A stretch of 64,000 bases of DNA from Aricia agestis. Taxonomy: Eukaryota > Arthropoda > Insecta > Lepidoptera > Lycaenidae. Shown here one piece after another: positions 30,954 through 42,966 of this stretch (position 1 is its first letter; every line of letters begins with the position of its first letter). Position numbers and translations under genes: made by a program. Below the pieces are notes generated by a model. It was given only the letters and a program-made list of their open reading frames with translations, ran no database searches and was not told where the DNA came from. The stretch covers positions 10,582,501-10,646,500 of the forward strand of contig NC_056423.1 in NCBI RefSeq assembly GCF_905147365.1, read 5' to 3'.

Positions 30954-32907
30954 CAATGTGTCCCGACACCGGTGTCCGATCCTTTAATGTTATGACCTAT
31001 GGCATATTTCATCAACAAATTGGCTCTCAAACTTTTTCTCTCTCTCACGGTTGTAAAATGGCAGCCATTTTAGTTTTTCTCGGGCTTTCACACTAATCTG
31101 ACCAGCTAGGCTATTCTCTAAGGAACACGTTAAGGCTGATGCATGGTATAATGCTTATAGTAAGTTTTTGACACATAATTCAGGGTTAAAATAGATATAT
31201 ATTTATTTCTCTCTATATTATAATTGTTTTTTTTTGTGTACAGTATTGGAAAGATAAAAAAGCTGCAACAAAAAGGAAAGCAAATAATGCAGAGACTGCT
31301 AGGCGGAGAACTCGTGGTGGGGTTGATGCAGAGGTGGTGGATCTAACAGAACTGGAGCAAAAGATTTTGACCATTTCTGGTGGTCTTAGTTTTGCTACTT
31401 GCGATACAAATTTATCAATTAATCCATTTCCTGTATGTATCTTAGTTCTAAAGCATGAGTCATGACATTATTTAAACTTGCATCAGCCAGTTATAATATA
31501 TAATAATTAGTGATCTAAATTGTAATTGTATTTTTTATTGTCTATTTGTAGGAACATGAAAGTCCAGTTCTACGGCCTCTATGCTCTGAGACTGGTGACT
31601 CGGAAAGCATATTGCGATATCTGAATAATGTAAGACCAATTTTTATAATAGAAAATAGATATGTCATAATATAAAATTCAATAACAATGTATATCAAGTT
31701 TTCAATTATGTTTTTCAGGATGTTCCTGAGCAATCAAGCAACACTGACAATGTGACAATTCTGGATGCTCAAAATATGCAATGGGTAAAAACTTATTCCA
31801 ATACTTTTTACATTAGAACAAACACAGACCTTCTGAAATTGTTGTCATGGAGCTATAAATTATTATTTTAGGAACAGGCTAAACAAAAAAGATATAATTT
31901 TTAAATATCCAATTAATCATAGCTGCATTGAAGTGTGTGTAGTGTGTGTAATGTTTTATTTGTTAAAAAAAATGTATGATAAAAGGATAATTTCAAAATA
32001 ATATAAGCTAAATGCACTCCTTCACCATATAAACTATAACTGTGCAAAATTTCATTCACCTACGTTTCCGCATTTTTCATCAAAAAGGATCCAAAGTTTT
32101 TCGCTCGCATATTAATATATAAAATATCATGATGATAATAACTGTATTACTTTTTAGGAAGGAACTGCAGCTGCTATTGCTGGAGACACAGTAGCTGAAA
32201 ACCTGACACCATCCATAGATACTCCACATAATATTATCATAGAAGACGTTAACACATTACAAGAAGTTGAAATAGTAAGTGAAAATAGATCACACTCAGA
32301 TATTCCTTTTCGAATTTATTTTTGTTTCAATCAAGAAGCTTAATAAACAATAGAAGTAATATATTATATTTCTATTCTCAGGCATCCCCCCCTGACGCTG
32401 TTAGAAATGTTGCAGAGACAGAGGGAATATCAACAACTGGAGTAAGCGATGGTGTCAGCGTGCGAAGTTTTCAGCGTCAGCGTTTGCTTTGATTCTCTGA
32501 GTCGGCGCGTAGAGGCTCATCCACACCGGCGGCGGCGCAGGGACCCAGCACCGCCGCGCAGCATCGCCGCCGCACCGCACTCGCATCACCGCGGGCCGGG
32601 GCCCGTCCGGTACGCCGACGTAGGTCTCCCCCGTCGCAGCGACGACCTGAGATGGCGAGCCTTACCAAAAGGTTTATTGCCATTGAAGAGTGACGTGCCG
32701 AGGCGGAGCTCGCTTGGGCTCGGGCAATGGAGGCCAATGCACAGGGTGCAAAAGTACTGGCAGAAGCATTAGACCTAATAATGCTGTCAGTCAATGTGTG
32801 GAAAAAGTTCTATGCAGACCTCAGAATACCTCTACATAATATTTTATGTTAGCTCTGTTAGGTAGAACTTTATTTTTAGGATCGGACACCGGTGTCGGGA
32901 CACATTG
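30954..32907 (+). mobile_element. Harbinger-like element with 30-bp perfect inverted repeats
   Basis: Left end 30954-30983 starts CAATGTGTCCCGACACCGGT; right end 32878-32907 is its exact complement over 30 bp. Each end contains the palindrome GACACCGGTGTC. The 1954-bp interior carries Myb-protein exons but no transposase, so it would depend on a helper. No convincing 3-bp target duplication is visible (ATG left, TAT right). Assignment to PIF/Harbinger rests on the Myb protein and on the relative at 2.2-3.1 kb, which also has a Harbinger transposase tail. Confidence 0.75.
31244..32852 (+). pseudogene. Harbinger Myb/SANT-like accessory protein, multi-exon
   Basis: Five consecutive segments share phase-0 borders with GT-AG junctions: 31244-31432, 31552-31629, 31719-31784, 32158-32274 and 32382-32852. 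The first carries YWKDKKAATKRKANNAE and VVDLTELEQKILTISG, the linker typical of the Harbinger DNA-binding partner. The last is Arg/Pro/Ala-rich and ends WKKFYADLRIPLHNIL. It contains in-frame TGA codons at 32490 and near 32690, so either it is broken or further splicing exists. The first DNA-binding exon was not found upstream. Four intact junctions in a row make the gene model strong. Confidence 0.65.
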
Positions 32908-33106
32908 TATATTAGTAGTACCAAGCTGTGCTATCATTATGAGCGTGTTTATTAAAAGAGAGAAACAAATTATTTTTGAATTCGTTGAAGATATTATGAT
33001 TTTCTTCTCCTTGTCCGAAATCCTCTCCGAAAACCTCTAACCAGCAAGGCTAAATGGTGGCTTTGGAGAATCATATTATGAATCATAATATGATTCATTT
33101 TTATAA

Positions 33107-33226
33107 AATCACATAATGCAAATCTGCTTGTAATTCATGTCTAGTAATTCGTACTAATTTGACATTTGACAGTTTGACAATTCATTTGCTGAATTGATTG
33201 AGAGGAATTGCTAAATGTTACCATTT
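33107..33226. repeat. MITE family E, copy 2 (diverged ends)
   Basis: The interior GTAATTCATGTCTAGTAATT, TGACAGTTTGACAATTC and GAGAGGAATTGCTAAATGT matches 15963-16063. The inverted ends are mutated (GTTACCATTTTA remains at right). An adjacent palindrome, GAATCATATTATG / CATAATATGATTC, lies at 33069-33096. Confidence 0.65.
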
Positions 33227-33257
33227 TAGCCCCGCAGTACTTGTCTAACTTTAGTAT

Positions 33258-33395
33258 TAGATGACCGTTCAAACTCCGTTGCGCCGAAATTCGTCAATCG
33301 CTCGGTAACCGTACATTTTTCGGGAACTTTCCCGGGTCTCCAAATTTCAGCAAAATCTGTCAGCAATAACTTTCACATTTATGATGTTGGTACGG
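33258..33395 (-). repeat. Helitron-like repeat, truncated
   Basis: TAGATGACCGTTCAAACTCC, GTTGCGCCGAAATTCGTC, CGTACATTTTTCGGG and ATTTCAGCAAAATCTGTC are the complement of the 198-403 family. Confidence 0.5.
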
Positions 33396-33472
33396 TGGAT
33401 TGCAGAGTAAAAATGTTAAAATTTTCAAAATGGCCGCCTAACGAAGTGCAAGTGCGAGAAAAAATCAATTCA

Positions 33473-33682
33473 TTACCAAGTGGATCTAGTTATGTAATAT
33501 CTCCCGGATCTCACCGACAGCAGACCAATCATATCGTATCTGTTATCTTGATTGAGATTTATTAGATCGCTGCGCCGGCACATATAAATCAACGTACGCT
33601 CGCTGACAGTGACGGTGTACCACACTTCGATCTTATTACCGTTGTAGAAGGTCCGAAAGTGATAAACCATCTCTGTCGGCAT
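33473..33682 (-). other. Unrecognised 69-codon open frame, GC-richer than surroundings
   Basis: The minus-strand frame begins GCGAATGCCG and encodes MPTEMVYHFRTFYNGNKIEV and onwards, with a balanced composition and more G/C at third positions than the AT-rich neighbourhood. This is the most protein-like frame in 33-36 kb. I recognise no family and see no clear splice sites. It could be a conserved exon or chance. Confidence 0.2.
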
Positions 33683-33699
33683 TCGCGACCGTACTCACA

Positions 33700-35992
33700 A
33701 GACTGTCCCATTTTAAACGCCGCTAACGTAACATTTTCAAAATGTTAATTTGGCGATAATCGATACTCGATACTCCACTCTATGATAAGATTGCACTACG
33801 AATTCAAACGGATATCGCATAGGAAAATCGATTATTAATTACATACTTGATACTTGTCGAAACAAACTTTCAAGGTTAACTTTAACTTCGTAGTAGAACA
33901 CAAATCGTAAAAGATTCCTGACTCACTTTATAATCGTACAGTAAAACATTCGAACAAATAAGTTACCACGATACCTTACTAATGAGAACCGATATTGGTA
34001 CCGAGAAAATTATGTCAAACAACCTACATACTTGGCCCAATTGGTACTCATAATCATAAATTATATCCCATCATCGGATTCTGATATTTATTCCACCCCA
34101 AGTAAGGGCCAGAATAGTCTGAAAAAGTTTATGGGGTGATTGACGAAGAGATGTTTATCTGTAAACAATGCGTGTGGTTCGGTGTTCGAAGTATGAACTG
34201 ACTAAAGCATTCCAAATTTAAATTGAATATTAAGGATTTGAATATGGAATGTCTTTACAAAATAGTTTGTGTGCGGGGACGAAGATGTTCAGCTGTGTGA
34301 TCACTGGTGTTATAATAATATTAACACCTGCGTACAAGTAAGACCAGGATAAGAATATCTCATTCCTAAAAATTCCAGAAATATCATCGCGATCAGTTCC
34401 AAAATAAAACGGAAATAAACACGGGGGTGTCAGCCCCAATACCTCCCTCAATCTCTCCAGGAATTTTTCAATTGAGTGCAACTCTATAACCTTTTAGTCC
34501 CAGATTCCTTGAAAAGTAAAATCAACTCTAAAACCTGTGTATCTGAACTCAAAATTGCTTATTTGGGAATTAGCTTGTGAAATTGCGCGAATTGTCAATG
34601 TACTTAATGAAGTCCGAAGCAATTTTTCTTGATCCTTAACATCAGTTGCTTGTATTTAAGAACCAGCCATACTCGTAAACAAGAGTAATACAGACACAAT
34701 TTTCTTGTAACAAGAAACAAGCTACAGAAGAACTAAACATAAAATTATTTTATAAGTAACATTTTTATAGTAACAAATATTAGAGTTTAATAATTAACTT
34801 AAATAATTTATCAGAAACAATTAAGGTGATGCCCTTATTTTTGCAGGAAAAAAAACAACAAAAATAAAAGCCTCACAAGCATTTTAGTGGTTAAAACATT
34901 CAAAATTCAAAAGTAAATTTTTTATCGCAACATTCCACGCAAATCCAAAAACATGTGACGAATTCAATAATTGAGTCACTAGCCCGAGCTAGCAAAACGT
35001 TACAAGCAACTAAGAAAAAATAAATATATTTGGCCAGTACCAGAAAAATCAACATTGTTTCTAGCCAGTGCAAGTAACCTTAAATCTTCCCCTCAATCGA
35101 GGCTGACGCTAATTCTGCTTCCAGTCGATTAGTGCTAAGCGTTTCGGACGTTAACTAAATCAATTACACACAGACCCCTGGACCTGACTGCTCTGTAATG
35201 TATGGTGACATGAGGGTCAGAAGAAATCTTTTTAATTTTTGATATGGGAATTCGTACGTAACAGCAAGTATTCAGTTTTAAAATTTTCTTCAAACACTTC
35301 AGTCCTTTTTTATTTGGAACAGATTCTACACATGTAATATTTTATTAAAGTAACTGTTTTTGTTTTTCTAGATTAAAAAAATATGAAACATAAAACACTA
35401 ACAATATCTGTGTGGGTTATGTGTTTGTCTATATTGTATATAAGTCGCCGGTTAGATGGTCAAATTTTCATCAATCCGGTAAAGATTGACGAATATTTGA
35501 TTGTCTAACCCACGGATTGATGGATTGATCATATTAGTTCCTTTTTATAACCATCAATATTCCGTCATGTGGGATTCGAACCTAAAACTCAAAGTACCAC
35601 TCTCGACCATTGGCATATTTTAATTACCGACCATGTTAACAAAACGGTTTGGATAAAACAAGAGTCAGACACGTTCGATCCATGTTCACTTTTTTCTCCG
35701 AAACATTATCCTTACGTTGAGAACTGATACAATTGTTTTTTTTTTACTTTCGCTCGGGGTACGGACCCAGAATTTATCGTGTTCAGTCTTTCGCGGATTT
35801 ACTTACATGTGACTTTGATATTGGTTAAGAAACCGTGATTCGTCTATGTTGTAGAATTTGTTTACTTCATCCTCAATGGCACGGGCTACAATCACGATCT
35901 GACTGCTAGAAAAACAATATGAAGGAGAAATTTTGTGAAGTTGATTGTATTAGTTATAATTATTATTACTTATCTTATAATAATCGCAACCT
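33700..35992. other. Long intergenic stretch, nothing recognised
   Basis: About 2.3 kb of AT-rich DNA. The only structure is a small imperfect hairpin at about 35450-35510 (GGTTAGATGGTCAAAT...ATTTGATTGTCTAACC). Confidence 0.35.
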
Positions 35993-36132
35993 GAAGGGGT
36001 TGTTTCACTCCTTCCTGATAAGTGTCGGATATGCTATCCACAACTTATCTGACAGATTCTACATACTTCATCTATCAGATAAGTTGTGGATAGCCTATCC
36101 GAAACTTATGAGGAAGTGGAGAAGCAGCCCTG
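35993..36132. mobile_element. Palindromic MITE, family A, copy 3
   Basis: GGGGTTGTTTCACTCCTTCC, TGATAAGTGTCGGATATGC and TATCCACAACTTATCTGACA pair with the complement to 36132. Slightly more diverged ends than copy 2. Confidence 0.8.
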
Positions 36133-36248
36133 GTGGCTTGTTGAGTATCAGTCGAATTAAATAAAAATCCAAGTGAATGGAATACTTATGCAATGGAGGC
36201 CATTAACAAAAACAAACCCTCAAACTTGTATCTATAATTTATATATGA

Positions 36249-36378
36249 CTAGCTGTCCCGGTGAAATTCGTGTCACTTTAAAACCTTCCCTGGACTTCTA
36301 AGTATATTTTAAATTAGCCCAATCCGTTCAGCTGTTTTCGAGTTTTAGCGTTACTAACAATTGAAAATCCATTTTTAT
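36249..36378 (-). repeat. Helitron-like terminus (ACTAGCTGTCCCGG family)
   Basis: Same blocks as 27857-28009: CTAGCTGTCCCGGTGAAATT, CCTTCCCTGGACTTC, GTTACTAACAATTG. It is followed directly by a (ATCAA)n run at 36377-36397 and ATTCAGGCATCAGAGGCCC, which looks like the start of a minus-strand non-LTR tail. Confidence 0.5.
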
Positions 36379-36826
36379 CAAATCAAATCAAATCATTTAA
36401 TTCAGGCATCAGAGGCCCATATAACAAAAATATTTTATATATAGATAAACGAATTGAATCCATCATCTGGGAAATCTTTACTTATTCGGTTAACAACGCA
36501 ATGTTGTAATGAAATTGGTTTATGTTCAAAGGAATTTAAAAAAATTCTCCACTTTTACTTTTTCGACCCTTTTTTCTTTAGAAACAGGAAACAAATCGGC
36601 AATTCGTATCACTCACCGGTAACAAAATACTTGGAGATATAATCTGTGGGCCGATTTAAAGTAAATCAGAGTGAATTGCATACAACCCCTATTAAAGACT
36701 ATGAGGGTGCTTCGAAGAATGGACCACCTACGTAGCGTCTTTGATGAATATTTAAAGGGTAGACTACGGACTAGCGGAGCGATTTAAAACGTTCAATCAC
36801 GAACTTAAAAGTTATAATATAATAAA

Positions 36827-37028
36827 CTAGATGACGCCCGCAACTCCGTTGCGTCTACATTCGTTTATTGCGAAGGAATCGTACATTTTTTTGCAACAAA
36901 AACTATCCTATTGTCCTTTCCTGGAATTCAAAGTTTCTCTTTACTAAATTTTATCGAAATCGGTTCAGCGGATTAAGCGTGAAGAGGTAACAGAGAGACA
37001 GACACACTTTCGCATTTATAATATTAGT
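36827..37028 (-). repeat. Helitron-like non-autonomous element, 3' part
   Basis: ACTAGATGACGCCCGCAACT with CCGTTGCG forms the terminal hairpin on the minus strand. It continues through GGTTCAGCGGATTAAGCGTG, AGAGAGACAGACACAC and TTTCGCATTTATAATATTA. A well-preserved copy. Confidence 0.6.
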
Positions 37029-40000
37029 ATGGATGAGGATTGTCACAGTGAATTTTTTTGTGTTTGTTTTTTCACAAATCCAACATTTTGTTACCACTCG
37101 AACATTACCACCAGGGCCAAAAGATTAAGAACCAACCACCCACGGTGGTTGGTCCGTCTGAAAAACCCATACAAGTTGCCAAATTGACCCATAACAAAAA
37201 CGAGTCATAAAAAAGATATTCACAAACCGTACACCGGTTACAAAACTATTTTCTAAATTATAGAACCTCTAGTACATACTACATATTATATCAACTTTTT
37301 GTACATTACTACCAATAGGATAAATTACTGTAATACACGCTAGATGGCAGCACCTGCTCAGACAGTAAACAAAAAGTTTTGTTAAACATTTGTCAATATT
37401 CTGATAGGAGTTAGCAAGTGTGCAACATGTGGACATTTACAGTAAGTATGTCCAAGTAGCTCCCTCTGTTCCGACCTTTGCGTACTATTCTAGGGAATAT
37501 CTCTCTTCTCGCTTCCGCCTAGCTTACGCGCCTCGCTCCGCTCACAACGTGTCCGCAGCAGGCAGCGTGTGACAATTTTTTGTGGTTCACACTTTACGAT
37601 ACCGTTTGACAGGATAATGTTATAATTTGTTTAGAGATCATGTTTTGTTTGTACACAATAGAAACCCTTTATTATTAATCGTATTCAAACAACTGGACAA
37701 GTTATATTTAATGGGCACAATAAATTCTATGTGACATTAAAATGACCGCTACCATATTTGCGACCATAAACAATTCGAGTGACAGTTTTATTTTTTTAAC
37801 GTTTTAGCCATGATTATGCCGGCCATTAAATATCATTAAGTGCCCATTTTTCATTTTTACAAACTACTAAAAATACCTAATGTTGCTGCTACTGCGTAAT
37901 AAATTACTTCAAGGATTGAGCAATTTAGAAAAAAATATAAAAACTGTTTAGGGTTGAACTAGAACTTAGTGTTTAGAACCTTTTTACTGAAGGTGGGACT
38001 GGTTCTAAATATTAAAAATAAAGGATATTGACGTTTCGCCCAGTCGATTTGTATTGTCACCTTTTAAAGAAATTATTCATAATTATAAGCGCCTTGATGT
38101 AAACGTTTTTAATATATCCAGTTGAAGTTAATATTATGGTCTAATTATTTGCACCTATTACAACAAGCGGATTCTAAACGCTTAGCTATAACAAAAATAG
38201 TCTTGCTCTTGTCATAACTGTTTCAGATTATTTTTATTACAAATAACAGTAATTCTTATGTTTGTAATTAATGTTAATATATTTTGTGTTTTCTGTAGAA
38301 CCATCCTGTATGCAATATGGATGCATCATAGGACTTTAGTCATATTTTAACATTTTGCACTCAGGCTGTTAAAAGATTTTACTGAATGGGCATAGTTTAA
38401 GCCCCGAATAATACATATCAAGCTTTTTGTCTAGTAAGACTATGGTAGGCTATGGTAAAATACTATGGTCAATTTCTATAACGTTTACTGAATAGAATGA
38501 GGCATGAGGTATAATTTTCAGATATTCTGTCCCGTTAATAGCCTAACTATCCAGGTCATCTGAGGTATTCTTCCGAATATGGTATTTACGGCACGACCTG
38601 CTAGATTCCTGGGTAGCTATCTTTAAATTTTATTGGTTGAATTTATATTGTTATACCATGGAACACTGCTTTCGATGGTCCCGCAAGAGTCATCGTTTTC
38701 AAAACTATGCTTTGGCATTATATTCATTTAGTAGGTCGGCTCGAGTGATTCCATAACCTTACTGAAAACAGCATTTATTACAACACTTGCCTAACTGTTT
38801 TTCAGCGAATTTTCATTCTAAAACTATTATTTCAGAAACTCCTAACCTTGAGCCTCCGGATTATCAAGAGTTCCTTAAACCGGTAGGGTATATACGTATT
38901 TAGACTAACCCAAGTTCAAAGACTAAACCAAATAGAGTTAACAACGACATTTGGTCACCAAAAGTGCCAATGATTGATCATCCATAGATATGTCATACAA
39001 TAGACCTGACCAGTGTCCCTGTGTGGAATATAGATAATGTGACTAACAGGTTTTCCTAGTAGGTGCTGATGATTAATATGCGATGATCTGATTCAGATTT
39101 ACGTCATGGTGGTTTAGAAACCTCAAAATAATTGTATGTACAAATACAGATCATGTGCTACTTCGCGCCGATGGAAGTGTCTACATTTTTCTTATTATAA
39201 TCTTGTACGTTGATAATTCAAGATTTAAAAAGCTGCATCAATATTATGATTAATACTTAAATCCTTTAAAAATGGACAATAGAAAAAACCAGTAACTTAG
39301 TACACTTATTAGAAATGCATGTTATCATCCAACTTGTAAAGTAAACAGCAAATTAATTTAAATCATAGTGCAGTGATGATGGTCAGTCACGACGTTCGTG
39401 AGCTGTGTACGGAGCGTTCAGATTTATTTTTCCTCTAACAGGACCCTTATGTCCACGACATATAGATCACTCTCATAGAAACGCCGCCGATGTGGAATGA
39501 TCCGAGAGGACTGTAGACGAAATCACATGTCTGTTGTGACTTGTGAATTATGAGTTGAGAGACTTGGTGGATTATTTTCATTTAATTTCTGTATGCTACA
39601 AAAATCGAAGGATATAGACGTATATTTGATACAAAAGGTTACGCCATTTAATTTAATGACATTCAAGGAATTGGTGTCACCAACAAAGTATGTCTAAATT
39701 GCACCAAACTCTCAAATTGTACAATTTTGTATTAACCTTATTTTTATATAGGTAACTCTTAATACTGGCACATTAGTTTAAGAGCTAATAATGTCAATGT
39801 TGAATTCGAAATTTGTCATGTTCTTAGCTTTGACGGTATTGACGGCCTATATAAGGCGAATTTAGTTCTAGAATGTTTTTGAGTTGGAATAAAGACATCA
39901 AGAAGAGCAGAGCAGTTTTACTTAGTAGTCACTATCGAAGATTTTTCCACAAATCAAATCTCAAAAATGGATATTACTCCACGTCATTTCATAATATACT

Positions 40001-40295
40001 TCGCACGTATTAAAAGTCAAGTATACTATTTCAGGAAAGATCCAACATGATCCTATTAATTTGTTAGCATCACACAGTTCTCACTAGCAATTAGTGCGAT
40101 ATAAATACATTAATAAAATAGTTATATACAGCGACAACGTCAGACACAATTACAAGAGCTTATGATCCATAAGACTGGGTGAGCAACCTTTAAGATTTCA
40201 AGATGATAGTACCAATGATTCGCAAAACTTGGTGAGAAAAAATGAAGACGTAAATGGATAGTTGACTATCATTTTTAAAATGTTATTTTTTTTGC
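37029..40295. other. Long intergenic stretch with a possible short LTR
   Basis: 3.3 kb with no credible reading frame. A 9-bp hairpin CCAACCACC/GGTGGTTGG lies near 37134. At 39848-39893, TATATAA and AATAAA are 34 nt apart, in the arrangement of an LTR promoter and polyadenylation signal (GGCCTATATAAGGCG...GTTGGAATAAAGACATC), but no LTR ends or coding region were found. Confidence 0.3.
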
Positions 40296-40773
40296 TTAAC
40301 CCTTAATCAAACCATAGGAGCATAGCTCCCACATCATTTTTTCTTTTCTTTTATCAAACCATGGATGTTATACTCCCACATTCTGTCATAGACTATAAGT
40401 TCAAAACATTTCTGAAGGAATAAAAAAAAACAAAGTGTCAGAAGGCAACTGTCATGTTGACAGTTGACAATAATTTTTCTGCAACGATTTTTTTCACGCG
40501 TTTGGTAATCAGTGCAACGTGAGAGCAACAAAATATTTGTTTCTCTGTAAATAACGAAAGGTAAGTCGTGCTATTTTTTTACTAATTATAGTTTTTGAGT
40601 GTTATTTAGCATTTACGTATGAAATTCATTGATCAGTCGTCAATTCAAGTGATATTCGGCTTATAAACTATGTGGGAGATATACACCTATTGCCCGATTG
40701 TGTCACTCTATTTTGATACGAGTCTTTAGGAAAATTTGACTTATTTGATATTTTTTTTTTACAGAATATAAAA

Positions 40774-42020
40774 ATGTCTCGAAAAAGACCATTACACGAA
40801 GACGAAATTGTGAAGGAGCTACAAGCATTAGAATCTTCTGAAGATGAAGATGAGATAGATAATAATTTTAGTTTTGGTGACACATGCCTATCTATTGACG
40901 TAAACTGTGCTCTAGATAGCATGCAAAGTATCGCAAATAAAGAACTTCTGGAGACCCTGGAGTGTTCAGTAGAATGTGGTAACCAAATTCTAGATGTTCA
41001 GTATGCTTCTCCGTCACCTCAACCACATTCGCCTGAGCCTCAAACAGATGTAATTTCAATACCTGAGGAAAATGAAGAATATTATAGAGAAATGTTTCAG
41101 GTTTACAGTGGATTACAAAACAAGGTCCGCCAGTGGTCAAATAAAGTTGAAAATTTTAGAGAAAAAGATGTTTTTGAGAAGGATCTAAAATCTCTCATTA
41201 CAGTAAGCCGAGCTACACCTATAAATTATTTTTCTAAGATGTTTCCTGATAAGTTGTTAGAGCTAATGGTGGAAAATACTAATAAATATTATGCTTCTTA
41301 TAAAAAATCTAAGTTTTGGAAGGATATAAACAAAGAAGAACTGACTGCGTTTCTTGGAATATTTACACTAATGGGATTGAACCCATTGAAAGATTTGAAG
41401 ACTTTATTGGTCCTCTGATAGATTTTACAATAACCCAGAAATAAGTTGTATCATGCCACTAAAGCGTTTTAAAAAAATTTTGGAAAACTTTCATATTAGT
41501 GACATAAGTAAAGAGCTGCCACGGGATCATCCAAACTATGATAAGTTGGGAAAACTAAGACCTGCAATATCTATTGTGAACCAAACTTTCCAAACATTTG
41601 CAGAGAATTCCAATCATCAGTCAATTGATGAGAGCATGGTAAATTTAAAGGTCGAGATGTAAAAAAACAATACATACCAATGAAACCTATAAAAAGGGGG
41701 TATAAAGTTTGGTGCAGGTGACTCTAAGACAGGATATTTTCACCAATTTGATATTTATACAGGTAGCTCTAGTCAATTATATTCTAAAATATTTGGCTCT
41801 TGCATAATATTTTATGTTTATATTGAATTTTATATTCATTTTCAGGAAAGGATAAATCAGGAGCTCCCAGTGAAGAAGGATTGGGTTACAAAGTGGTTGT
41901 AAAACTGACTAGAAATGTACCTCCTGGCACATTAGTTATATTTGACAACTTTTTTTACTAGTATCCCCCTAATGGATGTTTTATATGAACGGGATATTTA
42001 CTGTATTGGGACCGTAAGAC
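40774..42020 (+). pseudogene. piggyBac transposase, lineage A, N-terminal and first two catalytic blocks
   Basis: Starts MSRKRPLHEDEIVKEL with an acidic N-terminus (SSEDEDEID). The piggyBac body follows (FSKMFPDKLLELMVENTN, FWKDINKEELTAFLGIF). A frame change near 41404 leads to YWSSDRFYNNPEIS and SIDESM. Another near 41717-41722 leads to GDSKTGYFHQFDIYTG, the first catalytic Asp block. A GT-AG interval at 41763-41845 (83 nt) restores YTGKD when removed, so it is probably an intron. Then GYKVVVKLTRNVPPGTL and IFDNFF give the second Asp block, followed at 41959-41961 by a TAG stop. It ends at about 42020, where lineage B sequence begins. Confidence 0.8.
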
Positions 42021-42022
42021 CG

Positions 42023-42966
42023 AAAATATGGAATAAAAATTATGGGCCCCACTGACGCTAAAACTGGATATCTTCTTAATGCATATATATATATACACTG
42101 GCAAAGATTCTGATGGGCTAAACCTACCCGCCGAATATACTCGACTAAAGAAACCTACACAAGCTGTGCTTCGCCTTTCTGCTTGCATAGAGGGAAGTTA
42201 TAAAAACATAACGACAGATAATTGGTTCACATCTGTTGAGCTCACCAAACATTTAAAAGAGAGAAAGCTCACACTAGTAGGCACAATGAGAAAAAATCAT
42301 CGTGAAATACCACCTCAGTTCTTGCCTTCTCGTCAACGCGAGCTTCAATCATCTCTGTTTGGTTTCACAAAACATATAACCATAGCTTCTTTTGTACCAA
42401 AAAAAATAAATAAAGCAGTCGTCGTGCCCTCAAGTATGCATCATACACCAAATGTAGACCAAGCTACTAAAAAACCAGAAATTATATTATTTTATAATGG
42501 CTCTAAATACGGCGTGGACTTATTAGATCAAAGATGCTCAAATTATTCGACAGGTACGCGCAGATGGTCACTCGTTGTATTTTACAGATTACTGGATATA
42601 TCAGCATCCAATTCATACATGGTATACCTGTCTACACAAACTGAGAAACCTGAAAGCCGTTTTAAATTTATGAAGAAGTTGGCTGAACAGCTTTCGAAAC
42701 CACATATGATGCGTAGAGAAAAAACTATGATTTCTCGCGATTTGAGATTTTCCATTCGTCGAGTACTCAAACTTGACCAAGAGGCACTTTCAGGTGCTGC
42801 AGGATGCAGTTATGAAGGACCTGAAAAGTTGGCAACACGCAAGTACTGCTCTACATGTGACCCGAAGAAGAAACGTAAGACACAATACTTATGCTTCATA
42901 TGTAAGAAGCCTACTTGCCTAGAGTGCTCCTACACGACATGCTCAATATGCCGTGAAAAATTGTAA
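42023..42966 (+). pseudogene. piggyBac transposase, lineage B, catalytic core and Cys-rich tail
   Basis: Starts mid-protein with KYGIKI and TDAKTGYLLNA (first catalytic Asp block). After a (TA)n tract at 42082-42095 that shifts the frame, YTGKDSDGLNL follows. Then come TTDNWFTSVEL (second Asp), YGVDLLDQRCSNYSTGTRRW (third Asp) and a Cys-rich finger CSTCDPKKKRKTQYLCFIC, CLECSY, CSIC that piggyBac proteins use for DNA binding. From 42079 on, 295 codons are open to the natural stop. It lacks an N-terminus, so it cannot be a full transposase. Confidence 0.85.

Noticed and set aside
32449..32794. Two overlapping frames of about 105 codons on opposite strands
   Set aside because: The region is the GC-rich last exon of the Harbinger Myb protein in a third frame. 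The splice phase supports that frame despite its two stops.
37480..37580. CpG-rich promoter near CTCGCTCCGCTCACAACG
   Set aside because: The patch is under 100 bp, with no start codon, splice donor or downstream frame.
39655..39960. Solo LTR with TATATAA and AATAAA
   Set aside because: No inverted TG...CA ends, no target duplication and no second copy found in the window. Kept only as a note on the spacer.
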